Source: Bacteriovorax sp. | Lineage (GTDB): Bacteria; Bdellovibrionota; Bacteriovoracia; Bacteriovoracales; Bacteriovoracaceae | Assembly: GCA_028710485.1 (NCBI GenBank) | Contig: JAQTTZ010000025.1 | Coordinates: forward strand, 1 to 43,267 | Direction of reading: 5' to 3' | Length of the DNA stretch: 43,267 nt | Shown here: piece after piece, positions 6,584-15,435 of the stretch | Numbering within the stretch: the first letter of the stretch is position 1 | How the letters are laid out: every line of letters starts with the position of its first letter | Position numbers and translations under genes: made by a program | Notes under the pieces: generated by a model | Database searches by the model: none | The model's input: the letters and a program-made list of their open reading frames with translations, nothing else | What the model was told of the DNA's origin: nothing

Positions 6584-6846
6584 ATAAATTATTAAAAGTG
6601 AAATGCCCTCAATGTGACAAAGTTTTTTATTATTATGAATCAGAGTACAGGCCTTTTTGCTGTGAAAGATGCAAAATGATTGACCTTGGTCATTGGTTTG
6701 AAGAAAGCTATCGCGTTCCTGGTAAAGAGACAATTCAGACTGATCACAATAATGAGAATAAACAAAATGAAAGTCAAAATGAAGACCATGAGCAAGAGCT
6801 ATACTCAGACCAAGATCAATTCGAAGACGACGAAAACAATTATTAG
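6580..6846 (+). CDS. yacG: DNA gyrase inhibitor YacG
   Basis: YacG is a small zinc protein that binds GyrB and blocks DNA binding by gyrase in Escherichia coli. Here the zinc ligands are Cys9 and Cys12 (CPQC) and Cys27 and Cys31 (FCCERC), followed by the signature IDLGHWFEESYRVP. The core occupies residues 5-50; the tail (51-88) is very acidic and low in complexity, longer than in most homologues. The ATG overlaps the end of the aminotransferase gene (ATGA), and the last 59 bp overlap the next gene, so translation is probably coupled. Confidence 0.9.
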   Translation: MNKLLKVKCPQCDKVFYYYESEYRPFCCERCKMIDLGHWFEESYRVPGKETIQTDHNNENKQNESQNEDHEQELYSDQDQFEDDENNY

Positions 6847-7720
6847 TAAACCAGTAAAAGTAAAATTTGAGGATGTTTTAAAACTATCTTTGAAGCTTGC
6901 AAAAATATCAGGTGAACATTTAATCAAGAAACAACTTCGTATTTCCTCACTTAAAATTACAGTGAAAGAGGCTCAAGGCATTGCTTCGAATGCTGATACC
7001 GAATCGGAAAAAATCATAATGGATGGAATAAAAAAAATCTATCCGGATCATTTTATCCTGGCAGAAGAAAGTGCCTTTAAGGAATTTAAGGGCGAAATGT
7101 CTCGCTATGAATTTTTAAAAAATAAAGAATGGGTCTGGATTATTGATCCTCTTGATGGAACCAATAATTTTCTAAATGGTCTTGATTATTTTTGTGTTTG
7201 CATCTCTCTGGCCCATTTTGGCGAACCGGTTGTGGGCGTTGTCCTTAGACCAAGCACGGGAGAGTGTTTTTATGCAATCAAGGGAAAGGGAACTAAAACT
7301 CTCAACCTCTTAGCGAAAAAATCGGAAAAAAAATCAAAGACTACCTCTTTAAAAAAATCTGTTAATAAAAAAAGTCTTAAAAATTCATTATTGGTCACAG
7401 GATTTACGACGGAAAAGGGGCCGATCTTTGAAGAAGAATTCACTTTATTTAAAAATATGATTGGCAGAAGTCGCGGAATTCGCCGAATGGGAAGTGCAGC
7501 CTTGGATCTTTGTTATGTGAGCAAGGGAATCTTTGATTGCTTTTGGGAAAGAGGACTTGCTGCTTGGGATGTTTCTGCTGCCGGACTAATCTGCACAGAG
7601 TCTGGAGTTGTAGTAACTGATTATGCTGGTCAGAAATTTCACCCCTTCCAGGAAACAATTTTAGCGGCAAGAGCGCCTTTGCACGGAGAGATCTTGTCAA
7701 TTTTCAGTAAAAGCATATAA
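6788..7720 (+). CDS. Inositol monophosphatase family phosphatase
   Basis: Mg-dependent phosphatase of the IMPase/SuhB/CysQ fold. The metal site is complete: AEES (Glu of the GEE motif), WIIDPLDGTNNF, and WDVSAAGLI near the C-terminus; the core begins at FEDVLKLSLKLAK. A lysine-rich insert (KKSEKKSKTTSLKKSVNKKS) interrupts the middle and is unusual. Substrate (inositol-1-phosphate, PAP or a sugar phosphate) cannot be read. The start is uncertain: the frame is open back to 6680 inside yacG, with ATGs at 6752 and 6788, none with a clear Shine-Dalgarno. I give 6788, the latest that keeps the whole domain. Confidence 0.85.
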   Translation: MSKSYTQTKINSKTTKTIISKPVKVKFEDVLKLSLKLAKISGEHLIKKQLRISSLKITVKEAQGIASNADTESEKIIMDGIKKIYPDHFILAEESAFKEFKGEMSRYEFLKNKEWVWIIDPLDGTNNFLNGLDYFCVCISLAHFGEPVVGVVLRPSTGECFYAIKGKGTKTLNLLAKKSEKKSKTTSLKKSVNKKSLKNSLLVTGFTTEKGPIFEEEFTLFKNMIGRSRGIRRMGSAALDLCYVSKGIFDCFWERGLAAWDVSAAGLICTESGVVVTDYAGQKFHPFQETILAARAPLHGEILSIFSKSI

Positions 7721-7757
7721 TTCTATTAGATTGCAAAAGATTTCCTAGGATGGGACC

Positions 7758-8672
7758 GTGTCAGAAACATTACGTTTAATTCTTACAAAATTTACAGATG
7801 AAACAATTACTGTTTTTAGCACGCTTCTGCTGGTTACCATGGCAGGAATTATTGCTTACTGGTTTTATAATAGAAAAAAGTTTCAGCAACTTACTCACGA
7901 AATTCCAGCAAGTGTTGTAAAAAATTATCTCGATTCAATTATCCAGAATTCTACAGCCCTTAAGTCATCTCTTTTTAGAGGCGGTGGTTTGGATATGGGA
8001 AACGGAATTCCTTCCGTGGTTGCCGTTGGTGATTTACCATCTTCCATGAATATCGGAGTAGGCTCAGGCTCAGACTCAGAAGCAGTAAATCAAAAGAATG
8101 CAGAGATTGCTTCTCTTACTTTAAAACTAAATGACCGGACAAAGCAGATTTCTGATCTTGAAAAAAGAATGCAAGAATTGGGGGCCGGTAAAGGTGGAAG
8201 TCCTGAAGCTGAGCTTCTTAAAAAAGAATTAACAACACTCCAATCACAATTAGCAGAAGCAAGGGCCGCTAGCGGTGGAGATCCTAACTTGAAACAAGAT
8301 TTGACGATTGTTACAAACGAGCGCAATGATCTACGCGAACGCTTAAAAGAATATGAAATTATCGAAGAAGATTTAGCTAATTTAAAAAGACTTCAACAAG
8401 AAAATGATCAGCTTAAAGCTGAATTGGCTGCTCTGAGAAAAGGGGCTCCTCAGGCTAAAATTCCAGACGCAGTTGTCTCTGTAGCACCAGTACTAGCTCC
8501 GGTGTTTGAAGAAGAAATTGACTTGGAAGCTGAAATGGCCCGTGCGATTGAAGAAAGTAAACCAGCTGCAAAAGCTTTAGTCGTTGAAGTTCCGGAAGAA
8601 GCACCAGTTGTAGAAGGTGAACAAAAATCAGCTGAGGAACTGCTGTCTGAGTTTGAAAAAATGCTAGGTTAA
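7758..8672 (+). CDS. Membrane-anchored coiled-coil protein of unknown function
   Basis: The start is GTG, seven bases after AGGATGGG. Residues about 17-37 form one transmembrane helix (VFSTLLLVTMAGIIAYWFY), followed by a basic stretch (NRKKF), a glycine- and serine-rich linker (about 75-110), a long coiled coil (about 112-235, with NAEIASLTLKLNDRTKQISD and a run of leucine heptads), and an acidic alanine/valine/proline-rich tail ending EELLSEFEKMLG. The positive-inside rule places the coil in the cytoplasm. No family recognised; the layout suggests a scaffold or polarity protein. It lies 37 bp after the phosphatase gene and 33 bp before the HEAT-repeat gene. Confidence 0.75.
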   Translation: MSETLRLILTKFTDETITVFSTLLLVTMAGIIAYWFYNRKKFQQLTHEIPASVVKNYLDSIIQNSTALKSSLFRGGGLDMGNGIPSVVAVGDLPSSMNIGVGSGSDSEAVNQKNAEIASLTLKLNDRTKQISDLEKRMQELGAGKGGSPEAELLKKELTTLQSQLAEARAASGGDPNLKQDLTIVTNERNDLRERLKEYEIIEEDLANLKRLQQENDQLKAELAALRKGAPQAKIPDAVVSVAPVLAPVFEEEIDLEAEMARAIEESKPAAKALVVEVPEEAPVVEGEQKSAEELLSEFEKMLG

Positions 8673-8705
8673 TATTTAAGGCTAAAATTTTAGGAGATCC
8701 CAGAA

Positions 8706-9491
8706 ATGAAAAAATTTAACTTTAAATGGCTCCAAAGTACTTTTCTGTTTACTGCTTTGTTATTTTGTATGACTGTCAATGCTTCTATCAATGCAAACGA
8801 AGTCAAAAATATTCTCTTGCAAAAATATATGATCAATTATTCTGATAAAAATCAAATCGCTGATCTTAAGGCCGAAACACTTAAGCATGGCGGACAGTCT
8901 GTCGAGGCCCTGATTGAAGTCATGAAGAATGGCAAGTACCCAGATAAAAACCGTTGGGTCGCTACTTTTCTTCTTGGGCAAATCATGGGAGAGAAATCAG
9001 CTCCTTTTTTGGCTAAATTTTTAAAGCATCCAAGTTGGGTGATGAGAATGGCAAGTTTAAAAACGATGCTGGCCTTAAGACAAAAAGATTACGGAACTCA
9101 CTATGCAATGCTACTAGCAGACGATTCATTTATTGTACGTTCTCAAGCTCTGGAGAATATTAGAACGTTGAAAATCACAAATACAGCACCTCAGGTTTGG
9201 GCAATGTTATATGACAAGAAAAATTATTACCAACCTACATTGAACGGAAAAGAATTAAAAACCAAGCGTTCAAATATTATCAAGTCAGTCATTGTGACGG
9301 TGGGTGAATTAAAATTTGAACAGGCAAAACTGCCTCTTATAAAAATGATTCAAAAAGATAAATATAACGATATTTTTAACGAAATGGATAAATCTTTAAG
9401 TCTGATTACCGGCCAGAAATCTCCAGACTCAGACAGTAAAGCAAAAAGAATCTTCTGGCAGAGAATGGCACTCAATTCAACAATTCAATAA
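8706..9491 (+). CDS. Secreted HEAT-repeat protein
   Basis: An N-terminal signal peptide (about residues 1-27, WLQSTFLFTALLFCMTVNA) leads into helical repeats: KHGGQSVEALIEVMKNG, DKNRWVATFLLGQIMGEKSA, HPSWVMRMASLKTMLAL and DDSFIVRSQALENIRTL are HEAT/PBS-lyase-like helical pairs. Such repeats bind proteins; the partner is unknown. The location is the periplasm. A Shine-Dalgarno (TAGGAGA) stands nine bases before the ATG. It is probably the last gene of the operon starting at 5786. Confidence 0.75.
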   Translation: MKKFNFKWLQSTFLFTALLFCMTVNASINANEVKNILLQKYMINYSDKNQIADLKAETLKHGGQSVEALIEVMKNGKYPDKNRWVATFLLGQIMGEKSAPFLAKFLKHPSWVMRMASLKTMLALRQKDYGTHYAMLLADDSFIVRSQALENIRTLKITNTAPQVWAMLYDKKNYYQPTLNGKELKTKRSNIIKSVIVTVGELKFEQAKLPLIKMIQKDKYNDIFNEMDKSLSLITGQKSPDSDSKAKRIFWQRMALNSTIQ

Positions 9492-9515
9492 ATTTGCATT
9501 AGATTTTTTTAGAAC

Positions 9516-10058
9516 TTAGAAACTCTTTTCTGCTTCTTTACTTTTCTTCTCTTCAATTTCCTGAAGTTTTGACTCGATTGCGAGAGCTCGCTCTAATCGA
9601 TAAAGGATAGCTTTTTCTAAAATACCGTCACTGCGAATAACTTTCCAGCCTTGAAGAAAATCTTGCTCAACCCTTTGTCTTCTAAACACGGTGACTTTGC
9701 AGACTTCTTTATTACCACGATAGCCTTTTACGACATTAAGGATCAATTTAAACTGGGCAGATTTAACAGCGTCATTTGATCCGAATGAATCCGCAAAATT
9801 GAGCTCAAGAGTATTGTCCATCCAACGGGTTTTGATTACTCCAGCTTCCTGGTTATAAACCTCGCGGTCGTACTTATTGGTAATCTTCATTACTTCTTGC
9901 CAAACTTTATTATAGTCAAAGCGGTATACTTGGCTTGGAATTTCGAGGTCTTCGCTTACTTGCTTAAAGTTTTCATACGAGGAACAGCCTGATAACAGGA
10001 CACAGGCTAGCATTGCATAGAAAGAAATCTTTATTAGTTGTAAAAAACTTTTTATCAT
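9516..10058 (-). CDS. Lipoprotein of unknown function
   Basis: A type II signal peptide with lipobox LLSGC (Cys25) marks a lipoprotein. The mature part has a pattern often seen in periplasmic helix-grip domains of envelope lipoproteins: FDYNKVWQEVMKITNKYD, VYNQEAGVIKTRW, then a beta-rich region with VTVFRRQRVEQDF. This resembles the BamC/NlpB-type domain in outline, but I cannot claim homology. The C-terminus is charged and helical (IESKLQEIEEKKSKEAEK). It is transcribed divergently from kdsD across a 60-bp gap. Confidence 0.75.
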   Translation of the reverse strand: MIKSFLQLIKISFYAMLACVLLSGCSSYENFKQVSEDLEIPSQVYRFDYNKVWQEVMKITNKYDREVYNQEAGVIKTRWMDNTLELNFADSFGSNDAVKSAQFKLILNVVKGYRGNKEVCKVTVFRRQRVEQDFLQGWKVIRSDGILEKAILYRLERALAIESKLQEIEEKKSKEAEKSF

Positions 10059-10118
10059 CTTAAATATATTGTAACGAAGAATAAAAATAAGAGAAAGTTA
10101 TTTGATAAGAAGGAACGT

Positions 10119-11111
10119 ATGGCCCACATCAAAACTATGGCAGATGTATTGAGACTTGAGGCAAGGGCACTTGAAGGCGCAGCCACTCTATTAGAAAAAT
10201 CTGGATCTGCTCAAGTTGAAAAACTGGCAATAATTTTTCAAGAATTGCTCAATACAGAGTCAGCACTCATTTTTTGTGGAGTGGGAAAGTCTGGTATTGT
10301 TGCGCAAAAATGTGCTGCTACTTTTACTTCCCTGGGACTACCATCATTTTATTTACATCCGACCGAAGCGCTTCATGGAGATCTTGGGCGTGTAAGAAAA
10401 AGCGATGCTATCGTTTTGCTAAGTAAATCCGGAACAACAGAAGAAGTGCTAAAACTTCTACCTTTCTTAATAACCAAAAAAGAAAATCGCATCGGCCTTA
10501 TTGGAGCAGCATCTTCTCCAATCGGAGATCTTTGTGGAATTGTATTTGATTGTTCTGTTGAAAAAGAAGCTTGTATAAATAATCAGGCCCCAACCACCAG
10601 TTCAACTGTTGCTTTAGCAATGGGAGATGCGATGGCGGTCCTGTTGGAATCTCTTACAGGACTCTCTCGTGAAGGATTTGCAGTCAATCATCCTGGTGGA
10701 ATTCTTGGTAAATCATTGCGGATGAAGGTTCGTGATTTGATGATTAAAGCATCGTCATGTCCAGTGCTGACTCCAGATCAAAATCTTCAAGAAGTTATTT
10801 TATTAATGACCAAGTATCCGGTTAGTGGATGCGCGATTGTTGATGATGGAAAATTTTTAGGGATTGTAGTTGAAGGGGATATTAGACGAACATTCACCAG
10901 AGAGAACCTTGGTCTTAAAACCCTTGTACGCGACATTATGAATAATCATCCAACGATAATTGGTCCTGATCATTTAGCCTTTGAAGCACTTGAATTAATG
11001 GAAAACAAAACTCGCTCGCTTCAACTTCTGCCGGTAATCGAGGATGAAAAATTTTTAGGTTTTATTCGTTTACATGAACTTTTAAAAGAAGGCTTTTCTC
11101 TTAAGTCTTAA
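10119..11111 (+). CDS. kdsD: D-arabinose-5-phosphate isomerase (KdsD/KpsF family)
   Basis: Converts ribulose-5-phosphate to arabinose-5-phosphate, the precursor of Kdo in lipopolysaccharide. Residues about 35-180 form the SIS domain: IFCGVGKSGIVAQK, LHPTEALHGDLG and LLSKSGTTEEV are family signatures, with NNQAPTTSSTVALAMGDAMAV and FAVNHPGGILGK after. Two CBS domains follow (about 205-325; VRDLMIK and VRDIMNNHPT). The 330 residues fit KdsD. Its last four bases overlap the convergent lnt gene. Confidence 0.95.
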   Translation: MAHIKTMADVLRLEARALEGAATLLEKSGSAQVEKLAIIFQELLNTESALIFCGVGKSGIVAQKCAATFTSLGLPSFYLHPTEALHGDLGRVRKSDAIVLLSKSGTTEEVLKLLPFLITKKENRIGLIGAASSPIGDLCGIVFDCSVEKEACINNQAPTTSSTVALAMGDAMAVLLESLTGLSREGFAVNHPGGILGKSLRMKVRDLMIKASSCPVLTPDQNLQEVILLMTKYPVSGCAIVDDGKFLGIVVEGDIRRTFTRENLGLKTLVRDIMNNHPTIIGPDHLAFEALELMENKTRSLQLLPVIEDEKFLGFIRLHELLKEGFSLKS

Positions 11112-12676
11112 AGTTTTCTAAATTTCATTTCAATAAAATAAAAAATTGTAGCAAGCAGAATCACCATCCACAATCCAAAACGTTGGTAGATGGTGCTTTC
11201 TCTTGTATTAAGTTTTAATTCCACATCAAGAACTTTCTTTTCTTGATAAGTAAGTCTTGGAGATTCTGAAGCATCGGGCATGATAATTGTCGTGATTCCA
11301 GTATTGGTGGATCTTATAACCGGAATATTAAATTCAAGAGCACGCCATTTCGCTAAAAATAAATGTTGAAGAGGTTCAGCTGTATCACCATACCAAGAAT
11401 CATTAGTCAGATTAATTAAAAATTGCGGTGTAGTTGCTTGTTTATTTAGAAACTCTCTAACGAAATCAGAAAAAAGAACTTCATAGCAAATGACACTAAT
11501 AAAAGGGATACCGTTTTTAGTTTTAAAAAGTGAGAAATTCTCGCCTTCAGCGAAATAGGAAACATTGGTAATATATTGGCTCAATATTTTATTAAAAGGG
11601 CCAAAGGGAAGACCTTCACCGAATGGAATTAAATGGATCTTGCGATACACTTCTTTCAATTTCATATCAGTCCCAAAAAGAAAAGCAGAGTTATATTGGC
11701 TTTGATAATCCCCAGTTCCAATACTTGGTTTTAAATCATAACCGCCAATAAATAGTTCAGCTTGTGTTTTTTGGATAATTTGAGACAGAGTTCCAGGAAT
11801 TTGCAGGTCATTATTTTTTTTCATGATTTCACTGGCAATCAAAGTAGGAAAAGAAGTTTCCGGCCAGACGATAAGATCCAGTGGCCTTAAAGAAGGTGCT
11901 GTACTCAATTCATAATAATTATCAAAGACACTGCGAAGAGAATTCAGTCCACCTTGTTCAGAATCAATTTTTAAAAAATTTCCAATATTGGGTTGAACGA
12001 CTCTCACATTCAATGGAGGCAGAGGTGCACCTTGAAAAGGAGGCGGCAAAATAAAATTTAAGATAATCATCAATCCAAAAAGAGAGTAGCACAGCACTGG
12101 TATTTTTTTGTTTCTAATATGATGGATGGCCGTTAGTCCTATAAAGGCAGTGAGAAATGAATAAACCGGAGCACCAAAAATGGGAGCTAGTCTTAGTGGC
12201 AAACTGGGCGCGAGTGATAGAAAACTGTGTCCGAGGTGTGCCGGAAATTGCTGGGGAGTAAATTCTTCAAGCAAAACGTAGATAATGGACAAAAGAGCAG
12301 GGTGACTGATTTTTCTCTGAATCGCCGTAAAGAGATAAGCTTGAGGGATAATAACTAATGAAAAAACTATTCCTAAGATTTGATTAACTGGAAAATTGAG
12401 AGCACCAAATTCTTTGAGGGTCTGAGGAATCCAGTAAAAACCTAAAAGATAAAATCCCAATGAAAAAGCAAGTGCCACTAGCATCTGTTTTTTTAAACTT
12501 GGACCAGCTTTTAAGCGCTCTTGTAAAAGGGCGTAGTTAAAAAGAAAAAATCCAAGCATAGGTCCTAGGAAAAATGAATATCCAACTACCGATGGAAAAC
12601 CACTGGCGTATAACATTCCTCCAAGTAAAGAGAGGAGGAAGGGATGGTAATTTTTGAAACGTGGATTAGAAGTCAT
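11108..12676 (-). CDS. lnt: Apolipoprotein N-acyltransferase
   Basis: Lnt adds the third acyl chain to lipoproteins in the inner membrane, which suits the many lipoproteins in this window. The N-terminal half holds about seven hydrophobic helices, and residues about 225-485 are the nitrilase-like domain with a full catalytic triad: Glu273 (VWPETSFP), Lys346 (YRKIHLIPFGE) and Cys397 (SVICYEVLF). NLTNDSWYG and RALEFNIPVIRSTNTG are family signatures. A last helix near the C-terminus completes the 522-residue protein, a normal length. The gene is convergent with kdsD and divergent from the zinc-ribbon gene. Confidence 0.95.
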   Translation of the reverse strand: MTSNPRFKNYHPFLLSLLGGMLYASGFPSVVGYSFFLGPMLGFFLFNYALLQERLKAGPSLKKQMLVALAFSLGFYLLGFYWIPQTLKEFGALNFPVNQILGIVFSLVIIPQAYLFTAIQRKISHPALLSIIYVLLEEFTPQQFPAHLGHSFLSLAPSLPLRLAPIFGAPVYSFLTAFIGLTAIHHIRNKKIPVLCYSLFGLMIILNFILPPPFQGAPLPPLNVRVVQPNIGNFLKIDSEQGGLNSLRSVFDNYYELSTAPSLRPLDLIVWPETSFPTLIASEIMKKNNDLQIPGTLSQIIQKTQAELFIGGYDLKPSIGTGDYQSQYNSAFLFGTDMKLKEVYRKIHLIPFGEGLPFGPFNKILSQYITNVSYFAEGENFSLFKTKNGIPFISVICYEVLFSDFVREFLNKQATTPQFLINLTNDSWYGDTAEPLQHLFLAKWRALEFNIPVIRSTNTGITTIIMPDASESPRLTYQEKKVLDVELKLNTRESTIYQRFGLWMVILLATIFYFIEMKFRKL

Positions 12677-12740
12677 GATTGATAGTAATTATTTTTGGAT
12701 TATTTGCCAATGAGAGAGTTTTCCCCTTACACTTTTCATT

Positions 12741-13400
12741 ATGGATTATGATTTTCGAATTAGCCCTGAAACCCTCCGGATTCCAAGTACGGTCTATAAA
12801 CCTGTAAAGCGTTGTCCGTTTTGTCAGTCCGTCTTTATTAGTGAAAAGTCTTGTGAATCTTGCGGGAGATCCTTGCAGTATCATCCCATTGGCGAGCCCT
12901 TTGGTGCAAAAAGCCTATATGGAATCAAAGAGCGATACATTGAAAGTTTCAATATAATTAATCGTTTTTTTCCTTTCTTAGAAAATAAAAAATCTCCCAT
13001 GGCCAAAAGTTATGTGAGAAAGCTGGAAAAACGTTTTTCAGACTTAATTACCGCTTTTAATTCAATCGATATAATAGTGAATGATCAAAGAAAATTATTT
13101 TATGTAGAGAGTATGGAGATGATAGATGAGCTTCTCCGCTACGATATTCCCCCCTCCATCTTGCAGGCTTTGCTTATTGAAAATGATAGTAGTTTGGTGG
13201 GACAAGAATTGCTGTTCTATCTACAAGGCGCAAGCAGTGCGATGAAAGCGGAAAAGAACTGGCAGGAACTGGTTTTAGGCTATCGTTTATGGGGGGTTTT
13301 AAGAGTCGAGTATTTTTTGAAAGTTTCGATTATTACGGCCACAGTTCTCACTATGGCCGTAAAGTATAAAGATATTATTAGTTCGCAATTCGGTAAGTAA
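12741..13400 (+). CDS. Zinc-ribbon protein of unknown function
   Basis: Residues 25-41 form a zinc ribbon (CPFC...CESC: Cys25, Cys28, Cys38, Cys41). The rest is mainly helical, with a tail that may be membrane-associated (VSIITATVLTMAVKYKD). No catalytic motif and no family recognised. The N-terminal MDYDFRISPETLRIPSTVYKP looks like an extended peptide preceding the ribbon. The 3' end overlaps the convergent subtilase gene by 23 bp. No strong Shine-Dalgarno is present before the ATG. Confidence 0.7.
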   Translation: MDYDFRISPETLRIPSTVYKPVKRCPFCQSVFISEKSCESCGRSLQYHPIGEPFGAKSLYGIKERYIESFNIINRFFPFLENKKSPMAKSYVRKLEKRFSDLITAFNSIDIIVNDQRKLFYVESMEMIDELLRYDIPPSILQALLIENDSSLVGQELLFYLQGASSAMKAEKNWQELVLGYRLWGVLRVEYFLKVSIITATVLTMAVKYKDIISSQFGK

Positions 13401-14514
13401 TTTTTCCTTCTCTTCGCCCTTCTCTAGATGAGTTTGCCACTTGCCTAAGAGTTGTAGATTCACCCGCCATTTGAGCTGCCAGGGATAGAGCAGAACCTGC
13501 ATCTAAACGTCCGCCTGTTACGCATTTTCCTTCCATCGTCATTTCTTTTTTAGCAGATGCTTTGATGATTTCTTTAATCTTTTCAGTTGAGAGTTGTGGA
13601 AACTCGGCCTTAATAAGAGCTGCAACACCAGTAACAAAGGCAGTTGCCTGACTTGTTCCGGTTAAGTATCCAGTTCTACCATTTTGAAGGGAAGATTTAA
13701 TTCTGTAACCAGGAGCAAAGATATCAACACTTGCGTGTCCATAGTTTGAAGAATTTAAAATCTTTAAGTCTTCATCATAAGCTGTAACTGTTATGATATT
13801 TTTTAATCCATAGCTCGCTGGAAAATAAGCTTTCTTCTTATCATCGATATTTGATTCTTCGTTTCCTGCTGCCGCAACAACCAGAATACCTTTTCTTTCA
13901 GCTTCTTTTAAAACGCGAAGTTCTTCGCTTGCAGCTTCCGGTCCGCCACCAGAGTAGTTGATTACATCAACATTGTGATCAACTGCGTATCTCAAAGCTT
14001 CTACTGTTGAATTTAAATTATCCACACCAGATGCGTTTGGGTTGTAGTACTTAAGAGCTAAAATCTTAACGTCAGGATAAATACTTTTAATGATTCCTGA
14101 AACGTGAGTTCCATGACCATGATTATCTGTTGGAGTTCCTTTACCTTTTTTATCTTTTGAAAAATCTACACCGAAGTTTGAAGGATCAACTTTTCCGTTT
14201 TCCACGAAAATATTGTTCTCCAAAAATGGATGCTCGCGATCAATACCAGTATCTACTACTGCTACAACAATTTCTCTTCTTTTTTTAAATTTCTTCCAGG
14301 CTTCAAGAAGATTAATACCCGCTGGGTTGTTAGGATTTACCCCCCAGCTTACATAAGTTGATGTGAGATCTTTCGGGTCATAATAAGCTCTCTCCTCTGC
14401 GATTTTAGGAGTAGCCGCTCTAGAGTTGGAAGTGGTTGATTGAGACATCGCCGAAAACGACATCGTCGCAATCACATGAGCTAGAATGATCTTTTTAATG
14501 GTCAGTTTATTCAT
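13378..14514 (-). CDS. Secreted subtilisin-family (S8) serine protease
   Basis: The catalytic triad is complete: Asp88 (VAVVDTGID), His134 (NHGHGTHVSG) and Ser288 (GTSQA), with the oxyanion Asn218 (AAAGNEE). A signal peptide (1 to about 24) gives export. Only about 50 residues separate it from the catalytic domain, so there is no room for a normal I9 propeptide; the segment WGVNPNNPAGINLLEAW looks like the start of the mature domain. GTSQA in place of GTSMA is uncommon. The C-terminus ends with a basic tail. An AAGGGA Shine-Dalgarno precedes the ATG. Role: extracellular or periplasmic proteolysis, which in a predator would suit prey digestion (inference). Confidence 0.93.
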   Translation of the reverse strand: MNKLTIKKIILAHVIATMSFSAMSQSTTSNSRAATPKIAEERAYYDPKDLTSTYVSWGVNPNNPAGINLLEAWKKFKKRREIVVAVVDTGIDREHPFLENNIFVENGKVDPSNFGVDFSKDKKGKGTPTDNHGHGTHVSGIIKSIYPDVKILALKYYNPNASGVDNLNSTVEALRYAVDHNVDVINYSGGGPEAASEELRVLKEAERKGILVVAAAGNEESNIDDKKKAYFPASYGLKNIITVTAYDEDLKILNSSNYGHASVDIFAPGYRIKSSLQNGRTGYLTGTSQATAFVTGVAALIKAEFPQLSTEKIKEIIKASAKKEMTMEGKCVTGGRLDAGSALSLAAQMAGESTTLRQVANSSREGRREGKITYRIAN

Positions 14515-14536
14515 AATAATCCCTTAATAGATCTTT

Positions 14537-14552
14537 GCGAAGAGCTCTTCGC
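14537..14552. promoter_or_regulatory. 16-bp perfect palindrome upstream of the subtilase gene
   Basis: GCGAAGAGCTCTTCGC is self-complementary and ends 23 bp before the subtilase ATG (minus strand). It could be an operator or a leader hairpin. Nothing else in the 171-bp gap (14515-14685) stands out. Confidence 0.35.
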
Positions 14553-14685
14553 TTAGTTGGTTCTCGAGACTTAAAGAGCAAGCTTTAGGCCAAGAGAATC
14601 AGCAGTCATATTAGCGATTTAGTTCAAGTGTCTAGAAAACGATCGAAAAAACTTTGGGTACCTGTATAAACTTTGATCAGTATTT

Positions 14686-15054
14686 TTAGTTACAGCAGCC
14701 AGATAGGATTTTGCCTTCGACATCTACCAAAGCAGTATAAGGATAAATATTATCCGACATTCCATCGTTGCAATCTGCTTTCACGATATTGAGCTTAAGG
14801 ATGTTATGGGCCTGGTCTTCTGCCTCGATCTGAAAGGCGAAGCCAGCGGTCGTGCCTTCTGCATTCCTTAAAGTGGTCTTAGCGTAGAATTTTTTTGCAT
14901 CGGACAAAGGGCCACTGATGCTCAAAAAACCTTGTGAGTCAGTCGCAATTTCCCAAAATGGCTCAGTTCCGAAACATTGAAGTTGAGGGACATCAGAGGC
15001 AGAGACAAAGCTGGAAAAGGTACTAAGTAGAGCAAGGACAAGGAATGTTTTCAT
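14686..15054 (-). CDS. Secreted protein with a GTEPFW motif (COG3650-like)
   Basis: The 122 residues begin with a signal peptide (MKTFLVLALLSTFSSFVSASD). The mature protein opens with CFGTEPFWEI, a motif of a family of small periplasmic proteins often annotated as COG3650, and continues with beta-strands and cysteines (ADCNDGMSD, SGCCN), which suggests disulfides. Function of the family is unknown to me. The ATG follows AGGAGA at a normal distance. It is a single minus-strand gene with open gaps on both sides. Confidence 0.75.
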   Translation of the reverse strand: MKTFLVLALLSTFSSFVSASDVPQLQCFGTEPFWEIATDSQGFLSISGPLSDAKKFYAKTTLRNAEGTTAGFAFQIEAEDQAHNILKLNIVKADCNDGMSDNIYPYTALVDVEGKILSGCCN

Positions 15055-15225
15055 TGGGAGATCTCCTGAATATTAAATATATAATCGGACTATAGGCCAG
15101 AAATGGTTGAGAAGAGTAATCAGTGAAAAAATGACACTAAAACTTAGGCCCGAAACTTGCTTTTTAATCTGGTAAGCCCCAAGAGGCGGGCGAATCCTCT
15201 AAAATGAGGTGTGAGAGGGTGTAGC

Positions 15226-15402
15226 ATGAAAAATGGACTTTTTAGATTTTATTTTTTATTTATTTTGATGTCGATGGGTCTTTTCGCCTGCGAGAACAGA
15301 GTTATCGATCATGAAAGAAAAGCTATGGATCAAAATATGAAACAAGATTTGAGGCCAAAGAAGCCAAGTAGACACTACTCGCGTTCAAGCAATTTATGTT
15401 AA
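15226..15402 (+). CDS. Small lipoprotein
   Basis: The 58-residue product has a lipoprotein signal peptide (LFRFYFLFILMSMGLFAC) with a lipobox ending at cysteine, then a short charged tail rich in Lys and Arg. I chose the ATG at 15226, seven bases after GAGGG, instead of the GTG at 15211. A strong terminator follows. The tail is too short for a domain; it may be a small entericidin-like or envelope peptide. Function unknown. Confidence 0.6.
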   Translation: MKNGLFRFYFLFILMSMGLFACENRVIDHERKAMDQNMKQDLRPKKPSRHYSRSSNLC

Positions 15403-15435
15403 TGGCTTAAAAATTTCCCCCGAAAAATATTAAGC

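Noticed and set aside
12666-12884. Minus-strand frame overlapping the lnt start and the zinc-ribbon gene
   Set aside because: It runs opposite the zinc-ribbon coding sequence, whose CxxC motifs and codon use show the plus strand to be real.
15149-15191. Possible riboswitch before the small lipoprotein gene (GCCCG and CGGGC arms)
   Set aside because: A short stem only; no conserved core of a known class was recognised.
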